Of a stretch of DNA of 20,411 bases, positions 1 to 6,962 are shown piece by piece (the stretch's first letter is position 1; the number at the start of each line of letters is the position of its first letter). The position numbers were made by a program, and so were the translations under genes. This DNA is from Calditrichota bacterium. Lineage in GTDB: Bacteria; Calditrichota; Calditrichia; RBG-13-44-9. The DNA lies in the NCBI GenBank assembly GCA_024276455.1, contig JAJRXE010000289.1, positions 1 to 20,411 on the forward strand, read 5' to 3'. The notes beneath the pieces were generated by a model. That model did no database searches. It was not told the DNA's origin and was given only the letters and a program-made list of their open reading frames with translations.

Positions 1-1869
1 AGCCAGCCGAAAACTGACATCTTTGAACACTTCAATAAAAATGCCCCCCATTCCGAACATAAGTAGCGGCCCGTAATTGGGATCTCTTTTCATCCCCAAC
101 GCCACTTCCAAGTTGGCTTCCACCATTTCCTGCAAGAAGATGCCCTGAATTTTATCGGCGCTGGTAATCTTCAGCGCGTTTTCCATAAGTTCCTGGTAAG
201 CCTGACGAATTTTGTCCAGGCTGTCGAGATGGGTTTTGACGCCTCCTACATCCGATTTATGTACAATCTCGTCCGATTCGATTTTTAAAACCAGCGGGGT
301 TTGCCGTTGCTCGAAAATCTCCAGCGCTTCCTCGGGCGATTGAATCACTATACTAAACGGTAGCGGAAATCCGTATGCACTAAGCAAGGTGGTGACTTCG
401 TTGCTACGCAGGTATTCTCGTTTTTCGGCCACGGCTTGTTCAAAGATGTGTTGTAAACTTCCTTTTTCTACCGGAAATTTTTTTATTTTCCCAGCGGGGC
501 GTCGTTTTCGCTTTCCGTATTCCACCATTTTAGCCAGGGCAAAAGCAGCCGCCTCGGGGTAAGAATAGACCGGTAGTTTGAGTTCTTGGAAAATCTCTAA
601 ACCGCAGTCTGCATCGTGTTGCGCCATTAGAACCACACACACCGGTTTCTTTTTTCCGTTTTTGAGCACCGATCGGAATTTTTCTACAATCATTCGGGGG
701 GTGGTGTTTACCGGCGGTCGGACAATAATTACCATGATGGCATCCACATTCGGGTCTTTTAGAACGGCTCGCACCGTGTTTTGGTAAGTGTCTTCGTTGG
801 CACTGGCTATCATGTCCACCGGGTTGTGAACGGAAGCTTCTTCAGGAAGAAAGCTTTTAAGATAGTTTGTAGTTTCTTCACTGAGTTTAGCCAACTGCAG
901 GCCGTTCAATTCAATAGCGTCTGCAGCCAGAATCCCGGGTCCCCCGGCGTTGGTAATTACTGCAATCCGATCGCCGGATGGAATGGGTTGAGTGGAAAAC
1001 GCCAGCGAAAGATCGAAAAGTTCGGCAATGGAATCGGCTCGAATAATGCCGCATTGCTTCAACAGAGCCGCGGTGGCCTGGTCGGAACTGGCCAGGGCGC
1101 CGGTATGAGATGAGGCCGCTTGCGCCCCGGAACGGCTTCGACCCGCTTTTACAACAATCAGCGGTTTCTTCGAACTCAATCGGGTGGTGATTTTACGAAA
1201 CCGTTCCACTTCTTCAATGCTTTCCTGGTACAGGGTAATTACCCGGGTCCGTTCGTGAGTCGCCAGGAATTCCAGAAAATCGTTGTCCTTTAAATCGGCT
1301 TTATTGCCAGCACTGACGAAAATAGAAAATCCCAGGCGAAGTTCCTTGCTCATTTCCAAGACCGCCACCCCCAGGGCACCGGATTGAGAAACAAACGCTA
1401 CATTGCCCACGAAGGGTTCGGTCGGCGAAAAACTGGCATTCAGACTCACTTCTGGGTCGGTGTTAATAATGCCCATGCAGTTGGGTCCAACCAGGCGAAG
1501 GTTGTATTTATGGACTAACTCCATCAGGGCCTTTTCGCGTTCAATCCCTTCTCCGCCAACTTCCCGAAAGCCGGCGGTGATCATAATAATATTCTCGATC
1601 CCTTTCCGGCCACATTCTTCCACCGCTTCCAGAGCCAGCTCTTTGCGGACCATAATGACGGCAACATCCGGAGTCTCCGGTAAGTCGGCGATGCTGGGAT
1701 AGCAGGGAATACCGGCTATTTCCGGAGCTTTGGGGTTAATTGGGTAGAGTTTACCCTTGAAACCAAAACGAAGAACGTTATCGAAAAATACTCGGCCGAG
1801 ACTCCCCTCTTTTCGAGAGGCGCCCACAATTACAATGGATTCAGGTTCAAACAGCTTTTCCAGACTCAT
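1..1869 (-). CDS. Acyl/acetyl-CoA synthetase (ADP/NDP-forming), fused alpha and beta parts, 3' end outside the window
   Basis: Reading the minus strand from ATG at 1869 gives 623 codons with no stop to the window edge. The N-terminal part (about 1-130) is a CoA-binding Rossmann domain (VIVGAS at 13-18, INPK at 44-47). The succinyl-CoA-ligase-like part follows, with VGPNCMG at 127-133, SQSGALG at 161-167 and SSHTGALA at 253-260; His255 matches the phosphohistidine of ADP-forming acyl-CoA synthetases. From about 480 an ATP-grasp beta domain begins (PLVLKI at 525-530, HKSDVGGV at 537-544, GMGGIF at 606-611). Fused alpha-beta enzymes of this family are near 700 residues, so roughly 70-90 are missing off the edge. 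The family interconverts acyl-CoA plus ADP and phosphate with acid plus ATP in the cytoplasm, commonly making ATP from acetyl-CoA during fermentation. The exact acyl substrate cannot be told. A GGAG-like site lies about 12 nt before the ATG. It is divergent from asd. Confidence 0.93.
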   Translation of the reverse strand, partial: MSLEKLFEPESIVIVGASRKEGSLGRVFFDNVLRFGFKGKLYPINPKAPEIAGIPCYPSIADLPETPDVAVIMVRKELALEAVEECGRKGIENIIMITAGFREVGGEGIEREKALMELVHKYNLRLVGPNCMGIINTDPEVSLNASFSPTEPFVGNVAFVSQSGALGVAVLEMSKELRLGFSIFVSAGNKADLKDNDFLEFLATHERTRVITLYQESIEEVERFRKITTRLSSKKPLIVVKAGRSRSGAQAASSHTGALASSDQATAALLKQCGIIRADSIAELFDLSLAFSTQPIPSGDRIAVITNAGGPGILAADAIELNGLQLAKLSEETTNYLKSFLPEEASVHNPVDMIASANEDTYQNTVRAVLKDPNVDAIMVIIVRPPVNTTPRMIVEKFRSVLKNGKKKPVCVVLMAQHDADCGLEIFQELKLPVYSYPEAAAFALAKMVEYGKRKRRPAGKIKKFPVEKGSLQHIFEQAVAEKREYLRSNEVTTLLSAYGFPLPFSIVIQSPEEALEIFEQRQTPLVLKIESDEIVHKSDVGGVKTHLDSLDKIRQAYQELMENALKITSADKIQGIFLQEMVEANLEVALGMKRDPNYGPLLMFGMGGIFIEVFKDVSFRLA

Positions 1870-2076
1870 TTTTTCTTTTGCTCCATCTCAGGTTTATTTA
1901 AATCTTGAGCAATAATTTATGATTTCTCTTCCTTGAACCAACAGGTTTTTTATTTTCATTATGCTTGATATCCTCTGATATTTTGTTTTATTTTCTCAAA
2001 ATTTGATCTGGTTGGGACCATTGGGGAAATAGCAGGTTAATTTTCACCTTCCACGATCAGCGAAAGGGGGAATGAA

Positions 2077-3090
2077 ATGAATAATAGCAGCCAGTCCAGA
2101 GGATTTCGGGTGGCGGTAGTTGGCGCTACCGGATTGGTTGGGCAAAAGATGATTGAGGTGTTGGAAGAACGGGATTTCCCGGTAAGGGAACTAATACCGG
2201 TGGCTTCGGCACGTTCGGTGAACCAGACCGTAAAATTTCGGGGGGAAGAAATATCGGTTCAGCCATTAACGGAGAAAATTTTTACAGGAGTGGATTTTGC
2301 CCTTTTCTCAGCCGGTAAAGATGTTAGCCGGGAGTTTGCACCGCTAGCTGCCAAACAGGGGTGTGTGGTCATCGATAATAGTTCGGCCTGGCGAATGGAG
2401 CCGGGAATCCCTCTGGTGGTGCCGGAAGTGAATCCGCAAGCATTAAAAAATCATTCCGGCATTATCGCAAATCCGAATTGTTCAACCATCCAGATGGTGG
2501 TGGTGTTAAATCCTTTGCATCAAAAGTTTCGGTTAAAACGGGTTGTGGTTTCCACCTACCAGGCGGTCAGCGGAAGCGGCAAACAGGCGTTAAAGCAATT
2601 GGAAGACGAATTGCGGAAGGGAAAAAGCGAAAATCCTTTCTATCCGCATCCTATTGCGGACAATTGCTTGCCCCATATCGATGTTTTCAAAGAAAACGGT
2701 TATACTCAGGAAGAAATGAAGATGATTCTTGAAACGCGCAAGATAATGGGAATACCGGACTTGCCCATCACCGCCACCACCGTGCGAATTCCGGTCACAG
2801 TGAGCCATTCCGAAGCGGTGAATATCGAATTCCATCGTTCCTATTCCTTGGAAGAGGTGTTCCGTCTTTTAAAAAACTCGCCCGGTATTGTGATGCAGGA
2901 TAATCCGGCAAGAAACGAGTATCCGCTTCCTCTCCATGCCCGAAATCGAGATGAGGTGTTTGTTGGACGCATCAGACGGGACGAAAGTGTTGATCATGGT
3001 TTGAATTTGTGGATCGTCGCGGATAATCTTCGCAAAGGGGCGGCAACCAATGCGGTTCAAATTGCGGAATATTTAATAAGCAAGCATTAA
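2077..3090 (+). CDS. asd: Aspartate-semialdehyde dehydrogenase
   Basis: The 337-residue product reduces aspartyl phosphate to aspartate semialdehyde with NADPH, the branch point to lysine/diaminopimelate, threonine and methionine. The N-terminal NADP-binding motif is VGATGLVGQ (15-23). The catalytic cysteine is Cys135 in NPNCST, the family motif QAVSGSGK spans 162-169, and the substrate/catalytic Arg237 and His244 lie in RIPVTVSHSE. Length is normal for the family, in its common Gram-positive/FCB-type version. The ATG at 2077 follows a purine-rich AAGGGGG about 5 nt upstream. The gene ends in tandem TAA TAA. The alpha/beta hydrolase starts about 35 nt downstream, so the two may be cotranscribed. 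No dapA or hom lies nearby, so it is not in a biosynthetic operon here. Confidence 0.97.
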   Translation: MNNSSQSRGFRVAVVGATGLVGQKMIEVLEERDFPVRELIPVASARSVNQTVKFRGEEISVQPLTEKIFTGVDFALFSAGKDVSREFAPLAAKQGCVVIDNSSAWRMEPGIPLVVPEVNPQALKNHSGIIANPNCSTIQMVVVLNPLHQKFRLKRVVVSTYQAVSGSGKQALKQLEDELRKGKSENPFYPHPIADNCLPHIDVFKENGYTQEEMKMILETRKIMGIPDLPITATTVRIPVTVSHSEAVNIEFHRSYSLEEVFRLLKNSPGIVMQDNPARNEYPLPLHARNRDEVFVGRIRRDESVDHGLNLWIVADNLRKGAATNAVQIAEYLISKH

Positions 3091-3128
3091 TAAATCATGT
3101 AAAAATTTCAATCGGGAATATCGATTTG

Positions 3129-3905
3129 ATGAAAAACACCAGTCAAAACAGTAAAGAAGGTTTACTCACGGGAGCCGAACCGCTCTATTTGTCCGGCAAT
3201 AAGGTGGGATTTTTGTTTGTGCATGGTTTTACGGCTTCGCCATACGAAGGAAAAGAAATCGGCGAGCGGTTACATGCCGAGTTTGGGGTCACCGTTTCGA
3301 TTCCCCTTTTACCCGGACATGGTACCAGGCCAGAGGAATTAATAAACATCCGCTGGTTAGATTGGTACCTAAAAGTCCGGGAAGAGTATTACCAATTAAA
3401 AGGAGTTTGCGAGAAAATATTTGTTTGTGGTCAAAGCATGGGAGCGGCGTTGTCCCTACATCTGGCTGCCCATCATTCGGTAGCGGGAGTGATTACCCTG
3501 GCCGGTGCCGTGTTCCTGAAAGATTGGCGCTTGAAATTATTACCGCTTGCCCGGCATCTTTTGACTTATCAGTACAAATCGAAAGGTCCGGATATTCGAA
3601 ACGCCGAACTGAAAGAGACGATTCCTAATTACCGCAAGTATCCTATTCGCAGCGTCTATGAATTGTTAAATTTGCTCCGGCATACCAAGGAAGATTTACC
3701 GGAAGTAACCGCCCCGGCTTTGTTGATTCATTCCCAAAAGGATCGTACCGTCCACATCTCCAATCTGGAATATATTTACCGGCATATTTCTTCCTCCGAA
3801 AAACGGAAGGTAATATTGGAACAATCCTACCATCTGATAAGCATTGATGTGGAAAAGGAGAAAGTTTACCAGGAAATTCGCTCATTTGTGGAAAGACATC
3901 GTTAG
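3129..3905 (+). CDS. Alpha/beta hydrolase, carboxylesterase/monoacylglycerol-lipase-like
   Basis: The product of about 258 residues is a single alpha/beta-hydrolase domain. Counting from the TTG at 3126, the oxyanion segment is VHGFTASP (32-39), the nucleophile elbow is GQSMG with Ser104, the acid is Asp206 in SQKDRTV, and the base is His236 in SYHLISID. GHGTRPEEL after the second strand is typical of Est30-like carboxylesterases and bacterial monoglyceride lipases. The catalytic triad is therefore complete. No signal peptide or membrane segment is seen, so it is probably cytosolic. I chose the ATG at 3129; the adjacent in-frame TTG at 3126 is equally spaced from a weak GGGA site. It follows asd by about 35 nt and converges on the SDR gene, with only 22 nt between their ends. 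The substrate is unknown. Confidence 0.88.
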   Translation: MKNTSQNSKEGLLTGAEPLYLSGNKVGFLFVHGFTASPYEGKEIGERLHAEFGVTVSIPLLPGHGTRPEELINIRWLDWYLKVREEYYQLKGVCEKIFVCGQSMGAALSLHLAAHHSVAGVITLAGAVFLKDWRLKLLPLARHLLTYQYKSKGPDIRNAELKETIPNYRKYPIRSVYELLNLLRHTKEDLPEVTAPALLIHSQKDRTVHISNLEYIYRHISSSEKRKVILEQSYHLISIDVEKEKVYQEIRSFVERHR

Positions 3906-3927
3906 GATTGTTGGGGTTGAGAATGAA

Positions 3928-4662
3928 TCAAGAAAGCGAGCGTCCTCCATCCACTTTGATGATTTCGCCGGTAATGAAGTCCGAACCTTCTATCAAAAAA
4001 GCGGCAGTATGAGCAATGTCTTCCGGAGAGCCGACTCTTTTGAGCGGAGTGCGTTCAAGCAGCATTTTTTCTTCTTCTTCATCATATTCTTCTGCCAGCA
4101 GAACAGTGCCCGGCGCAATGGCATTGACCAGTACATGTGGAGCCAGTGCTTTGGCCAACCCTTTGGTCAGAGCAACGACACCCGCCTTAGAAACACAATA
4201 AGGTAAGTAATTTGCCCAAGGAGATTCGGCAGAGACGTCGGCAATGTTGATTATTTTGCCATTCTTATTCTCCCACATATGCTTCCCGATAATTTGAGAT
4301 CCCCAAAAGGTTCCTTTTAAATTGATGTTTAAAAAATTATCCCAATCCTGCTCGGTAATATCGAACACCGGGGTGCGGTAGAAAATGGCGGCATTGTTGA
4401 TCAGCACATTCAAACGTCCCCATTTATGGAGGATTGCTTTCAGCATGACCTTCCAGTCGTTTATCTTGCTAATATCTCCCTGGACGGTTAACGCGTCCCC
4501 GCCCCGTTGAATGATTTCGTTGGCCGTTTGGAGGGCTTTATCTTTCTGCGAATGGAAATGAACGGCAATTTTAGCTCCTTTTTCTGCCAAATGAAGGGCA
4601 ATGGTGCGCCCCACCCGGTCACTACTTCCTGTGATTAGAACGGTAGAATCGCGGAGTTTCAT
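3928..4662 (-). CDS. Short-chain dehydrogenase/reductase, pteridine-reductase (PTR1/FolM)-like
   Basis: The 244-residue product is a classical-length SDR and an NAD(P)H-dependent oxidoreductase. The dinucleotide motif is TGSSDRVGR (11-19), where Arg16 stands in place of the usual middle Gly. NNAAIFYRTP (89-98) follows the fourth strand, and the active site is YCVSK with Tyr155 and Lys159. The position 13 residues before the Tyr, normally Ser, is Asp142. The GxxxRxGR form, the Asp and the FYxTP segment together are the hallmarks of pteridine reductases (Leishmania PTR1, bacterial FolM-like), which reduce dihydrofolate, biopterin or monapterin. The C-terminal GEIIKVDGG is the normal SDR end. 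Substrate is inferred from motifs only. The ATG at 4662 has a GAGAG site upstream. It is divergent from the HTH gene and convergent with the hydrolase. No folate genes are adjacent. Confidence 0.88.
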   Translation of the reverse strand: MKLRDSTVLITGSSDRVGRTIALHLAEKGAKIAVHFHSQKDKALQTANEIIQRGGDALTVQGDISKINDWKVMLKAILHKWGRLNVLINNAAIFYRTPVFDITEQDWDNFLNINLKGTFWGSQIIGKHMWENKNGKIINIADVSAESPWANYLPYCVSKAGVVALTKGLAKALAPHVLVNAIAPGTVLLAEEYDEEEEKMLLERTPLKRVGSPEDIAHTAAFLIEGSDFITGEIIKVDGGRSLS

Positions 4663-4725
4663 AAAAATTCTCTCTCAGGTTAACATTATGGTTTTAAAAA
4701 TTACAATTTATGGGCAAATATGGAC

Positions 4726-4751
4726 TTGCATTTATTGCAACATGCTACAAT
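4726..4751. promoter_or_regulatory. Possible operator/promoter in the divergent gap between the SDR and HTH genes
   Basis: The 4663-4812 gap is AT-rich. It contains an inverted repeat, TTGCA-TTTAT-TGCAA (4726-4740), followed by TACAAT (4746-4751), which resembles a -10 box. The TTGCAT at 4726-4731 would give a 14-nt spacer to TACAAT, which is short, so the promoter reading is weak. The inverted repeat could be a binding site for the HTH protein encoded just downstream. This is inference from position only. Confidence 0.25.
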
Positions 4752-4812
4752 ATTTTGTTAGTTTGTTAAATATTTGCTAAATTTTAAGGTAAAAAGATAT
4801 ATTTTGACTGCG

Positions 4813-5310
4813 ATGTCGGCGGATATATGCCAAATAAATAATTTCTTACAGTTGAAAATGAATGCCGAGGAGAAAGCTGAAATTCCATTATCACTGGCTG
4901 CGCGATGGTTACACTCGGAAAATTTGCTGTCTGATTCAAAAACGAGCCCAGGTTTCCCTTTAAGACGTCATATTAGCAAAGGAAATATATTGGGTGCTTA
5001 TCGGAAAAACAACTATTTTTGGTATATCCGGCGCATTGAGAACTATTCTGAAATATTGAGTCCCAAAGAGGTGGCTCGGTTACTGGAACTGAAAAATGTG
5101 ACCAGTGTGTATCGTAAGATTCGAAGCGCCAATATTCCTTTTTTGAAATTCCGAAGTGGTGCGTTATTTGTCCGGAAGAATGATTTTTTGGATTGGGCTA
5201 TCCGGAATTTATCCATGGAGCATTTCAGGAGAATTCAAAGGCGGTTGACTTTAGATCCTTTTAAATACGATTTAGAAAAATTTCGCAGAACCTTGTTGGA
5301 CGCGAAATAA
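4813..5310 (+). CDS. Putative DNA-binding protein with two MerR/excisionase-type HTH domains
   Basis: From the ATG at 4813 the product is 165 residues; the open frame extends back to a TTG at 4774, and TTG 4804 and ATG 4858 are alternatives, none with a good Shine-Dalgarno site. The clearest domain runs from SPKEVARLLEL (96-106, counted from 4774) through SVYRKIRSANIPFLKF to FVRKNDFLDWA. This is the layout of excisionase/MerR-like HTH_17 domains: helix-turn-helix, a short wing carrying basic residues, then a closing helix. A second, looser copy precedes it (about 36-87), with LSLAARWL, LRRHISKGNILGAYR and a YFWYI strand. No catalytic domain is seen. The C-terminus is basic. The repeat protein begins 30 nt after its stop, so they are likely cotranscribed. 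The role may be a local regulator or an excisionase-like factor; no integrase is present to support the latter. Confidence 0.72.
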   Translation: MSADICQINNFLQLKMNAEEKAEIPLSLAARWLHSENLLSDSKTSPGFPLRRHISKGNILGAYRKNNYFWYIRRIENYSEILSPKEVARLLELKNVTSVYRKIRSANIPFLKFRSGALFVRKNDFLDWAIRNLSMEHFRRIQRRLTLDPFKYDLEKFRRTLLDAK

Positions 5311-5328
5311 TTATTACCCATCTAACAT

Positions 5329-5334
5329 AGGAGG
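5329..5334 (+). promoter_or_regulatory. Consensus Shine-Dalgarno site of the repeat-protein gene
   Basis: AGGAGG lies 6 nt before the ATG at 5341 and is the closest match to the anti-Shine-Dalgarno consensus that I saw in the window. It decides the start: the ATG at 5336 is in another frame and soon meets a stop. It suggests strong translation. Confidence 0.85.
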
Positions 5335-5340
5335 TATGGT

Positions 5341-5691
5341 ATGCGAAAGTTCTCACGCGGTGTTTTGGTTATTGCCCTTGTTTTGGGATTAGTATTATCT
5401 GTCAATTTAATGGCCGATAATTCCGGGGCAAACCTGAATACCTGGAATCCGCTTGTTCCGCCTGGTATTCCCCCGGAATTGAGCCTGAATACCTGGAATC
5501 CGTTGGTTCCGCCTGGTATTCCCCCGGAATTGAGCCTGAACACCTGGAATCCGCTGGTTCCCCCGGGCATTCCGCCGGAATTGAGCCTGAACACCTGGAA
5601 TCCGCTGGTTCCCCCGGGCATTCCGCCGGAACTGAGCCTGAACACCTGGAATCCGCTGGTTCCCCCGGGCATTCCGCCAGAAACGAACTAA
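5341..5691 (+). CDS. Secreted protein made of five 17-residue W/P-rich tandem repeats
   Basis: The 116-residue product begins with a clear signal peptide: basic MRKFSRG, a hydrophobic core (about 8-24) and likely cleavage after Ala25 (NLMA|DN). After a short DNSGAN linker the mature protein is five units of 17 residues, LNTWNPLVPPGIPPELS four times and then LNTWNPLVPPGIPPETN, ending exactly at the stop. The mature part has no Lys, Arg, His or Cys, one Trp and five Pro per unit, and a net negative charge. I do not recognise the family. No sortase motif, lipobox or membrane anchor is present. Apart from the last two codons, copies differ only at synonymous codons. It lies 30 nt after the HTH gene and is followed by a strong terminator. 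Possible roles, all inference, are a multicopy secreted peptide or pheromone precursor, an extended polyproline-like surface or matrix protein, or a ligand scaffold. Nothing in the sequence settles which. Confidence 0.85.
   Translation: MRKFSRGVLVIALVLGLVLSVNLMADNSGANLNTWNPLVPPGIPPELSLNTWNPLVPPGIPPELSLNTWNPLVPPGIPPELSLNTWNPLVPPGIPPELSLNTWNPLVPPGIPPETN
5434..5688 (+). repeat. Five 51-bp coding tandem repeats
   Basis: Units start at 5434, 5485, 5536, 5587 and 5638, each exactly 51 bp and in frame. Units 1 and 2 differ in one codon (CTT/TTG). Units 3 and 4 differ in one codon (TTG/CTG). Units 2 and 3 differ in six codons, all synonymous. Unit 5 matches unit 4 except for one synonymous Pro codon and the last two codons (Thr-Asn instead of Leu-Ser). 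Units 3-5 carry GC-richer codons (AAC, CCC, GGC). This suggests an older pair and a later amplified set. Confidence 0.95.
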
Positions 5692-5760
5692 TCGGTGTGT
5701 GCTGAGTCAGGCATACGTTTTTGAAGTGAAACGTAAAAAATCAGGTTTTGCTTTTGGGAT

Positions 5761-5790
5761 AAAAAGAGTGCTCGTTGAGCACTCTTTTTT
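5761..5790 (+). terminator. Rho-independent terminator after the repeat-protein gene
   Basis: GAGTGCTC (5766-5773) and GAGCACTC (5777-5784) form a perfect 8-bp stem around a 3-nt GTT loop. The stem is preceded by five A and followed by six T, so the helix could extend with A-T pairs and work in either direction. It lies about 75 nt after the repeat gene's stop and separates that transcript from the membrane-protein/kinase genes. Confidence 0.9.
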
Positions 5791-5891
5791 ATTATGGGCT
5801 AAATTATTATTTTTTCAATCCGATAATAAAAAAGCTAAATTACGTCGTTTTTACAATATTGATCTACAATTTGGGCAGGTAACAAAATTAA

Positions 5892-6959
5892 ATGTTTCTC
5901 AATATTTTAAAAAAATATTGGTTTTTTATCCTTCTATTTTTGTTGTTCTTAATATTTGCTTATCTGAACAAATTGAATTTCAATAACCCCTTACCGTACG
6001 TAAATTTGTTTTTGTACTTTTTTACATTTTTATTTATTGGTGAAACTCTTAGCAAAACTGTCTTTAACAAAAACATTGTTTATTTATTTTATTTTTTTTA
6101 CGGTTATCTTTCCATTTTTATGTCTCTGTTTATGCTGTTGAGGCACTTCTCGCCAACCCTGTACTACGTTCTTTTTTTATCTTCTGACCTTATCTTGCGT
6201 TTCTTCCTGGTTGGAATACCTATTTACATTCTCCTGTATTCATTTAAATTTTTTAATAATTCCAGCAATAAAACATTTATCATTTCTATTCTTTTTTCTT
6301 TTGTCATAGTTTTCTTAAATTATTACAAATATGTATTTAATCCCATGATTTTGAATCAAAAGTCTGCCTGGGCGGACTACGCGTTGAAGAATTATTACAC
6401 AGTAGTTTTAATACTAATTATTCTATTAATCTTTTGGATAAGGTATTATTTGAAAAAAATAGTGGTCACGGAATATTTAAGTAGTATTATTTTTATTTTT
6501 ACTTTGTCGAATATTGTTGAAGCGCTTCACTTTTTAGCCTATCAGCATAATTATCCGATCTTTTTGTATGGACAAATTTTTAATTTTTTCTTAAATATTT
6601 TTATGCTGATCAGTTGGTACGCCCGCCTGGTTTACCTTAATAGCGATGTGTCCAAAGAGAATGAACGTTATTTGATGAATTATCAATACCTCGGAGAGTT
6701 GGTGTCGAAACCTCATCAGGGATTTTTGCAACGAATGATATCTTTTATTCCCATTAATTATGCCTCGATGGTTTTGTTTGTTTTGATTATCATTATATTT
6801 GTTTTGTATCTCATCCAAAAAATTACCTTTTATATCCTGCTAAACACAGTCTTTGTTTTAATTGCGGTTGTTTTGGCGCTATTTTTTAGTTTCAGTAGTT
6901 TAAAAAGAGATTGGCAAAAACAGGTGGGTGTGTTTTTTCAAAAAAATAGAAGAGATTAA
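5892..6959 (+). CDS. Polytopic membrane protein of unknown function (about 10 TM segments)
   Basis: The 355-residue product is extremely rich in Phe, Leu, Ile and Tyr. Hydrophobic segments lie near 9-27, 36-52, 62-83, 92-117, 128-147, 168-186, 196-216, 223-247, 287-307 and 311-334. A hydrophilic stretch at about 250-286 falls between the last two pairs. I see no transporter, protease or enzyme motif and do not recognise the family. The C-terminus is basic (KNRRD) and probably cytoplasmic. An AGG at 5877-5879 precedes the ATG by about 12 nt. The hybrid kinase gene starts 3 nt after the stop, which implies coupled translation; because that kinase has no membrane segment of its own, this protein could be its membrane sensor partner. 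The DNA is much more AT-rich than flanking genes (6001-6060 has 13 G/C of 60). Alternatives are an exporter or a lipid/polysaccharide membrane protein. Confidence 0.75.
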   Translation: MFLNILKKYWFFILLFLLFLIFAYLNKLNFNNPLPYVNLFLYFFTFLFIGETLSKTVFNKNIVYLFYFFYGYLSIFMSLFMLLRHFSPTLYYVLFLSSDLILRFFLVGIPIYILLYSFKFFNNSSNKTFIISILFSFVIVFLNYYKYVFNPMILNQKSAWADYALKNYYTVVLILIILLIFWIRYYLKKIVVTEYLSSIIFIFTLSNIVEALHFLAYQHNYPIFLYGQIFNFFLNIFMLISWYARLVYLNSDVSKENERYLMNYQYLGELVSKPHQGFLQRMISFIPINYASMVLFVLIIIIFVLYLIQKITFYILLNTVFVLIAVVLALFFSFSSLKRDWQKQVGVFFQKNRRD

Positions 6960-6962
6960 AAT

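Noticed and set aside
4726..5310. Integrative element with the HTH protein as excisionase
   Set aside because: No integrase, transposase, attachment-site repeats or tRNA gene is visible nearby; the excisionase-like fold is also common in ordinary regulators.
5322..5672. Open frame on the minus strand across the 51-bp repeats
   Set aside because: It stays open only because a 51-bp repeat without a stop repeats that property; it has no sensible start site, runs against the strong plus-strand gene, and its residues change where the plus-strand frame changes silently.
5434..5688. CRISPR array or non-coding satellite
   Set aside because: Units are contiguous with no spacers and keep an open frame with silent changes, which is protein-coding behaviour.
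5699..5986. 95-codon plus-strand frame between the repeat gene and the membrane protein
   Set aside because: It runs through the terminator hairpin at 5761-5790 and overlaps the membrane-protein start in another frame, with no ribosome site or recognisable domain.
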